This document shows, piece by piece, positions 7,453 through 9,035 of a stretch of DNA of 9,035 nucleotides. The notes under the pieces are model-generated. The model was given only the letters and a program-made list of their open reading frames with translations, did not search any database and was not told where the DNA came from. The stretch comes from an uncultured Clostridia bacterium (GTDB lineage: Bacteria; Bacillota; Clostridia; Oscillospirales; Acutalibacteraceae). How positions within the stretch are numbered: position 1 is the first letter of the stretch; each line of letters begins with the position of its first letter. The stretch is taken from assembly GCA_945221685.1 (NCBI GenBank), contig CALYNN010000057.1:1-9035 (forward strand), written 5' to 3'. Made by a program: the position numbers and the translations under genes.

Positions 7453-9035
7453 CTATTTCTTGGTTGTTACCGCTTTCGCTTTACTCCAAGCACTGTAATA
7501 TTTAATTGAGCCGACTGTCTTGTAGGTACGAACTCTTACATAGTACTTTTTCTTGCCCGAAAGCTTTGAAATTGTTTTTGATGTTGTACTGTTCTTGCCT
7601 ACTGTTACGGTTTTGGCTTTGCTGAATTTGCTTGAGGTTGAATACTGAATTTGATAGCCTGTGGTTTGTGTTGCCTGCTTTTTCCACTTTACCGTAAATT
7701 TCTTTGAGCCGGCGGTAACGCTTGAAATGCTTGTTGCCTTTGGCTTGATTGTAAAGTAGAGAGTTTTTGTTCCACTGTAATTACCCTTAAATGTAATCTT
7801 TACGGCATACTTGCCGACATTCTTGCGACCGCTTGCATAAGAAACAGTATAGTCCGTATTTTTCTTTAAGGTCTTGCCCTTGCTGTCCTTAACTGTTACG
7901 GCAGGAGTTTTAACCTTGCCGTCATAGGTATAACTTGTGGCTGAAAGCTTAATGTTTGAAGCCTTCGAAATTACTGTTGTTGAAATTGCTTTGCCGCAGC
8001 CTATGCAGGCTTGAACAATTTTTCCGTCACCGCTGACGGTTGCTTTAGTTGTTGTTGTTTTTAAGCCGATATGGTTTGAATTAAGCTGAACACCCCAAAT
8101 TTCAGCATTATTATCACCTGCCGCCGCAAAGGTCATTACCGTATTTCCTGCCGCACTTTCATTTCTTTGCTTGCAGAAAACTCCGCTGTAATTCACACCG
8201 TTAATAACAAAGCTTGCATAGTATGTACCCGCTTCCGCTTTCCATGTTCCCGAAACCGCCTTACTGCCTGTATTGGCGTTTGTTGCGGTATAAGAATACT
8301 CCTTAAGGCAATAAATTTTTCCGTCTGCCGCAAGCTCGATTTTTTGGGTGGGCAAAACTGTTGTTGACAGGCTTGCTCCGCTTTCGGCTCTTTGAGTATA
8401 GGCCGTGTGATTCACAAACTCATAGGTGCCGATAATTTGAGAAGCCGAATAGCCTGTTTGGCTAACGGTTTCGCCTTGATATTCATACGGAAGCATTACT
8501 GCCCAACCGTCCTTTGTTCGCAGCATTTGATGAATTCTCATTTGATGCCCCTGACCGTTGTCGGCAAGGAAGCGCTGATGATAAACCTGATACATTTTAC
8601 CGTCGGTATCAATAAGTGAGGATGAATGACCGCCGCTGAGCATAGCAGTTTTTTGACTCGAAAATTTATAGTTACCCATTAGCTTTAAGCCTGTATTTTT
8701 TTGCTCAAGTGCATTATTGCCCGCCTTATCAAAATATGGGCCGTCGGGATTTTTACTGCGGTACTCACGAATATTATAACCGCCGTCGCCGGCAAGTCCG
8801 CCATAGGTTAAATAAAGATAATAATAGCCCGACTGATTATCGTAGACGATAAACGGTCCTTCGCCAGTTCCCTCTGTTTGAGAATTTGTTTTTGTAATTT
8901 GCTTACCGAAATACGCGTTATATCCGTCGGCAGAATGAGAAAGCATATAATCATAATCGGCAAGTCCCGTTTCTTCAACAAGAGGAATTACATAAATGCC
9001 TCCGCTGTCTGAGCCGTAAACAAGCCACATAGCAC
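7453..9035 (-). CDS. Secreted GH43 endo-arabinanase-like enzyme, C-terminal part, with Ig-like and fibronectin III modules
   Basis: The frame is open to the window edge, so the N-terminus (signal peptide and the first catalytic Asp region) is missing. Numbering from the Met at 9030, which is probably internal: WLVYGSDSGGIY (2-13) is a conserved GH43 blade; GEGPFIVYD (56-64) holds the likely general-acid Glu57; YYLYLTYGG (70-78); NIREYRSKNPDGPYF (86-100); GGHSSSLI (133-140) with the conserved His, then VYHQRF. This fits arabinan endo-1,5-alpha-L-arabinosidases. Residues about 195-325 look like the beta-barrel domain that follows GH43 in such enzymes. A short C-x2-C stub (342-345) leads to an Ig/MBG-like module (359-428, with TSYTYDGKVKTPAVTV) and a fibronectin III module (about 432-523). 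The end is lysine-rich; I see no LPxTG and no dockerin. Probably an extracellular plant-pectin arabinan degrader. Family confidence is good; exact linkage specificity is inferred. Confidence 0.85.
   Translation of the reverse strand, partial: AMWLVYGSDSGGIYVIPLVEETGLADYDYMLSHSADGYNAYFGKQITKTNSQTEGTGEGPFIVYDNQSGYYYLYLTYGGLAGDGGYNIREYRSKNPDGPYFDKAGNNALEQKNTGLKLMGNYKFSSQKTAMLSGGHSSSLIDTDGKMYQVYHQRFLADNGQGHQMRIHQMLRTKDGWAVMLPYEYQGETVSQTGYSASQIIGTYEFVNHTAYTQRAESGASLSTTVLPTQKIELAADGKIYCLKEYSYTATNANTGSKAVSGTWKAEAGTYYASFVINGVNYSGVFCKQRNESAAGNTVMTFAAAGDNNAEIWGVQLNSNHIGLKTTTTKATVSGDGKIVQACIGCGKAISTTVISKASNIKLSATSYTYDGKVKTPAVTVKDSKGKTLKKNTDYTVSYASGRKNVGKYAVKITFKGNYSGTKTLYFTIKPKATSISSVTAGSKKFTVKWKKQATQTTGYQIQYSTSSKFSKAKTVTVGKNSTTSKTISKLSGKKKYYVRVRTYKTVGSIKYYSAWSKAKAVTTKK

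Overview
The window suggests an anaerobic, low-to-moderate G+C Firmicute of class Clostridia, probably a gut or rumen member (Ruminococcaceae/Oscillospirales-like). The grounds are a four-subunit ferredoxin-dependent 2-oxoacid oxidoreductase, a T-box riboswitch, a CIRCE-controlled groES-groEL operon, sigma-A promoters with TTGACA-type boxes, and a secreted GH43 arabinanase ending in lysine-rich Ig-like and fibronectin III modules. I cannot name the species. Every gene lies on the minus strand, so transcription runs from high to low coordinates. The window cuts a gene at each end.

Layout in transcriptional order. (1) 9035-7453: C-terminal part of a GH43 arabinan-degrading enzyme, closed by a terminator at 7441-7415. 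(2) 7333-5194: promoter, upp, uraA and terminator, a pyrimidine-salvage operon that imports uracil and converts it to UMP. (3) 5100-3001: sigma-A promoter, perfect CIRCE operator, groES, groEL and terminator, the HrcA-type heat-shock chaperonin operon. (4) 3001-2771: an operator-like palindrome and a tiny frameshifted gene remnant. (5) 2745-1: strong promoter, about 260-nt T-box leader with terminator/antiterminator, then porG-porD-porA-porB, with porB cut by the window edge.

The most interesting item is region 5. A T-box riboswitch senses one uncharged tRNA and normally controls aminoacyl-tRNA synthetases, amino-acid biosynthesis or transport. Here it precedes a 2-oxoacid:ferredoxin oxidoreductase operon. 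The specifier region can be read as an isoleucine codon in both plausible registers (ATT or ATC), and the antiterminator bulge TGGT fits a tRNA with discriminator A73, as tRNA-Ile has. I infer that the enzyme may work reductively to make an isoleucine precursor (2-oxobutyrate from propionyl-CoA, 2-oxo-3-methylvalerate from 2-methylbutyryl-CoA, or pyruvate from acetyl-CoA) and is switched on by isoleucine starvation. The remaining operons look ordinary.
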